Shown here piece by piece: positions 22,883 through 23,222 of a DNA stretch of 23,222 nt; position 1 is the stretch's first letter, and every line of letters begins with the position of its first letter. The position numbers and the translations under genes were made by a program. Origin of the DNA: Bacteroidales bacterium (GTDB taxonomy: Bacteria; Bacteroidota; Bacteroidia; Bacteroidales; UBA12077). Location: positions 1 to 23,222 of the forward strand of contig DMBU01000144.1 in assembly GCA_003446015.1 (NCBI GenBank). Direction: 5' to 3'. The notes beneath the pieces were generated by a model. The model ran no database searches. It saw nothing but the letters and a program-made list of their open reading frames with translations, and was not told where the DNA came from.

Positions 22883-23222
22883 TTTTCGAAAACTTTTTTG
22901 TCAAGCGACCAATTCCCGGCACCCTTGATTATCAAAAAAAGACTTCCTAAAAGCATTGCTCAATCGGTTCTGCTACCGTGCATCATTGCCCAAAATCCGT
23001 CATTAGTAAAAATTTCTGATTTGGTGGTTACTATGGCAACCAACATAATAACAAGCGTTGGAATACTTGCCAATCTTGTAAGCAGTCCAAGTAAAATTAA
23101 TGCACCACAAACAATCCCAAACGTGCCAACAAATCCACCCAGAAAATCGGGAGATGGAAGTCCGATTTTCTCAAATCGTCCTGCACCCCGAATAGCAGGA
23201 AATAGAAATTTTTGAATGCCTT
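22867..23222 (-). pseudogene. doxX-family gene, partial, with internal TGA
   Basis: On the minus strand a DoxX-family frame enters from the right edge and runs to TAA at 22867-22869, overlapping the chrA start by 16 bp. Residues read include 'RFEKIGLPSPDFLGGFVGTF', 'IVCGALILLGLLTRLASIP', 'SEIFTNDGFWAMMHGSRTD', then TGA at 22960-22962, then 'AMLLGSLFLIIKGAGNWSLD'. The residues on both sides of TGA are continuous DoxX sequence, and homologues have an aromatic (Trp or Phe) at that spot, so a TGG-to-TGA change explains it. DoxX proteins are small four-helix membrane proteins with unclear redox-related roles. The N-terminus is beyond the window. Either the gene is broken, the read has one wrong base, or TGA is decoded as an amino acid. 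Confidence 0.8.

Noticed and set aside
22960..22962. Selenocysteine at the doxX TGA
   Set aside because: No SECIS-like hairpin was seen directly after the codon, DoxX has no known Sec members, and homologues have an aromatic residue rather than Cys here.
22898..23215. Plus-strand ORF of 105 codons over the doxX region
   Set aside because: Its sequence looks like the antisense of the DoxX frame (proline- and asparagine-rich, no family), while the minus strand gives recognisable DoxX residues.

Overview
This looks like a stretch of chromosome from a low-GC (roughly one third G+C by eye) member of the Bacteroidota, most likely a marine or sediment anaerobe or facultative anaerobe of the Marinilabiliales type. 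Supporting signs are a DUF4293 protein, an M13 lipoprotein peptidase of the Bacteroidota kind, Bacteroidota-type promoter boxes (TAnnTTTG with an upstream TTTG), almost only TAA stops, and A-rich ribosome-binding regions. The order-level placement is inference. I see no rRNA, tRNA, CRISPR array, transposase or phage gene.

Layout. Positions 1-3763: a minus-strand pair ygeY-ygeW (M20 hydrolase and knotted carbamoyltransferase) opposite a divergent xdhC-type maturation factor. This is the edge of the conserved anaerobic purine/urate breakdown locus, whose remaining genes would lie left of the window. Positions 3764-4500: a GxxExxY-family gene boxed between two almost identical 114/115-bp repeats. 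Positions 4546-7746: a small transcription unit with its own promoter, a 20-codon ORF and a strong terminator sits directly in front of an EamA transporter gene; it is followed by a YigZ/IMPACT protein and then pyrB-pyrI (both aspartate transcarbamoylase subunits). Positions 7808-8911: DUF4293 and nitroreductase on the minus strand. Positions 9131-12532: ornithine aminotransferase and an M13 metallopeptidase, each followed by an intrinsic terminator. Positions 12678-15069: SnoaL-like, HD-like and isocitrate dehydrogenase-family genes on the minus strand. Positions 15344-17740: a PepD-type dipeptidase and a TSUP permease. Positions 17771-21571: minus-strand small membrane protein, GAF histidine kinase, DUF2200/DUF1801 pair and secreted S41 protease. 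Positions 21773-23222: chromate-transporter gene overlapped by a doxX gene that carries an in-frame TGA and runs off the right edge.

The genes are mostly ordinary housekeeping and amino-acid/nucleotide metabolism: carbamoyl transfer (YgeW, PyrBI), ornithine and purine nitrogen, peptide degradation (PepD, M13, S41). The least explained material is between the genes. At least six intergenic elements are built from 7-, 8- or 10/11-bp imperfect units, often as opposed (inverted) arms, and one such element is duplicated around the GxxExxY gene. Other points worth checking are the leader in front of the EamA gene, the lone TGA in doxX in a window where no intact gene stops with TGA, and the HD protein whose HD histidine is replaced by alanine.
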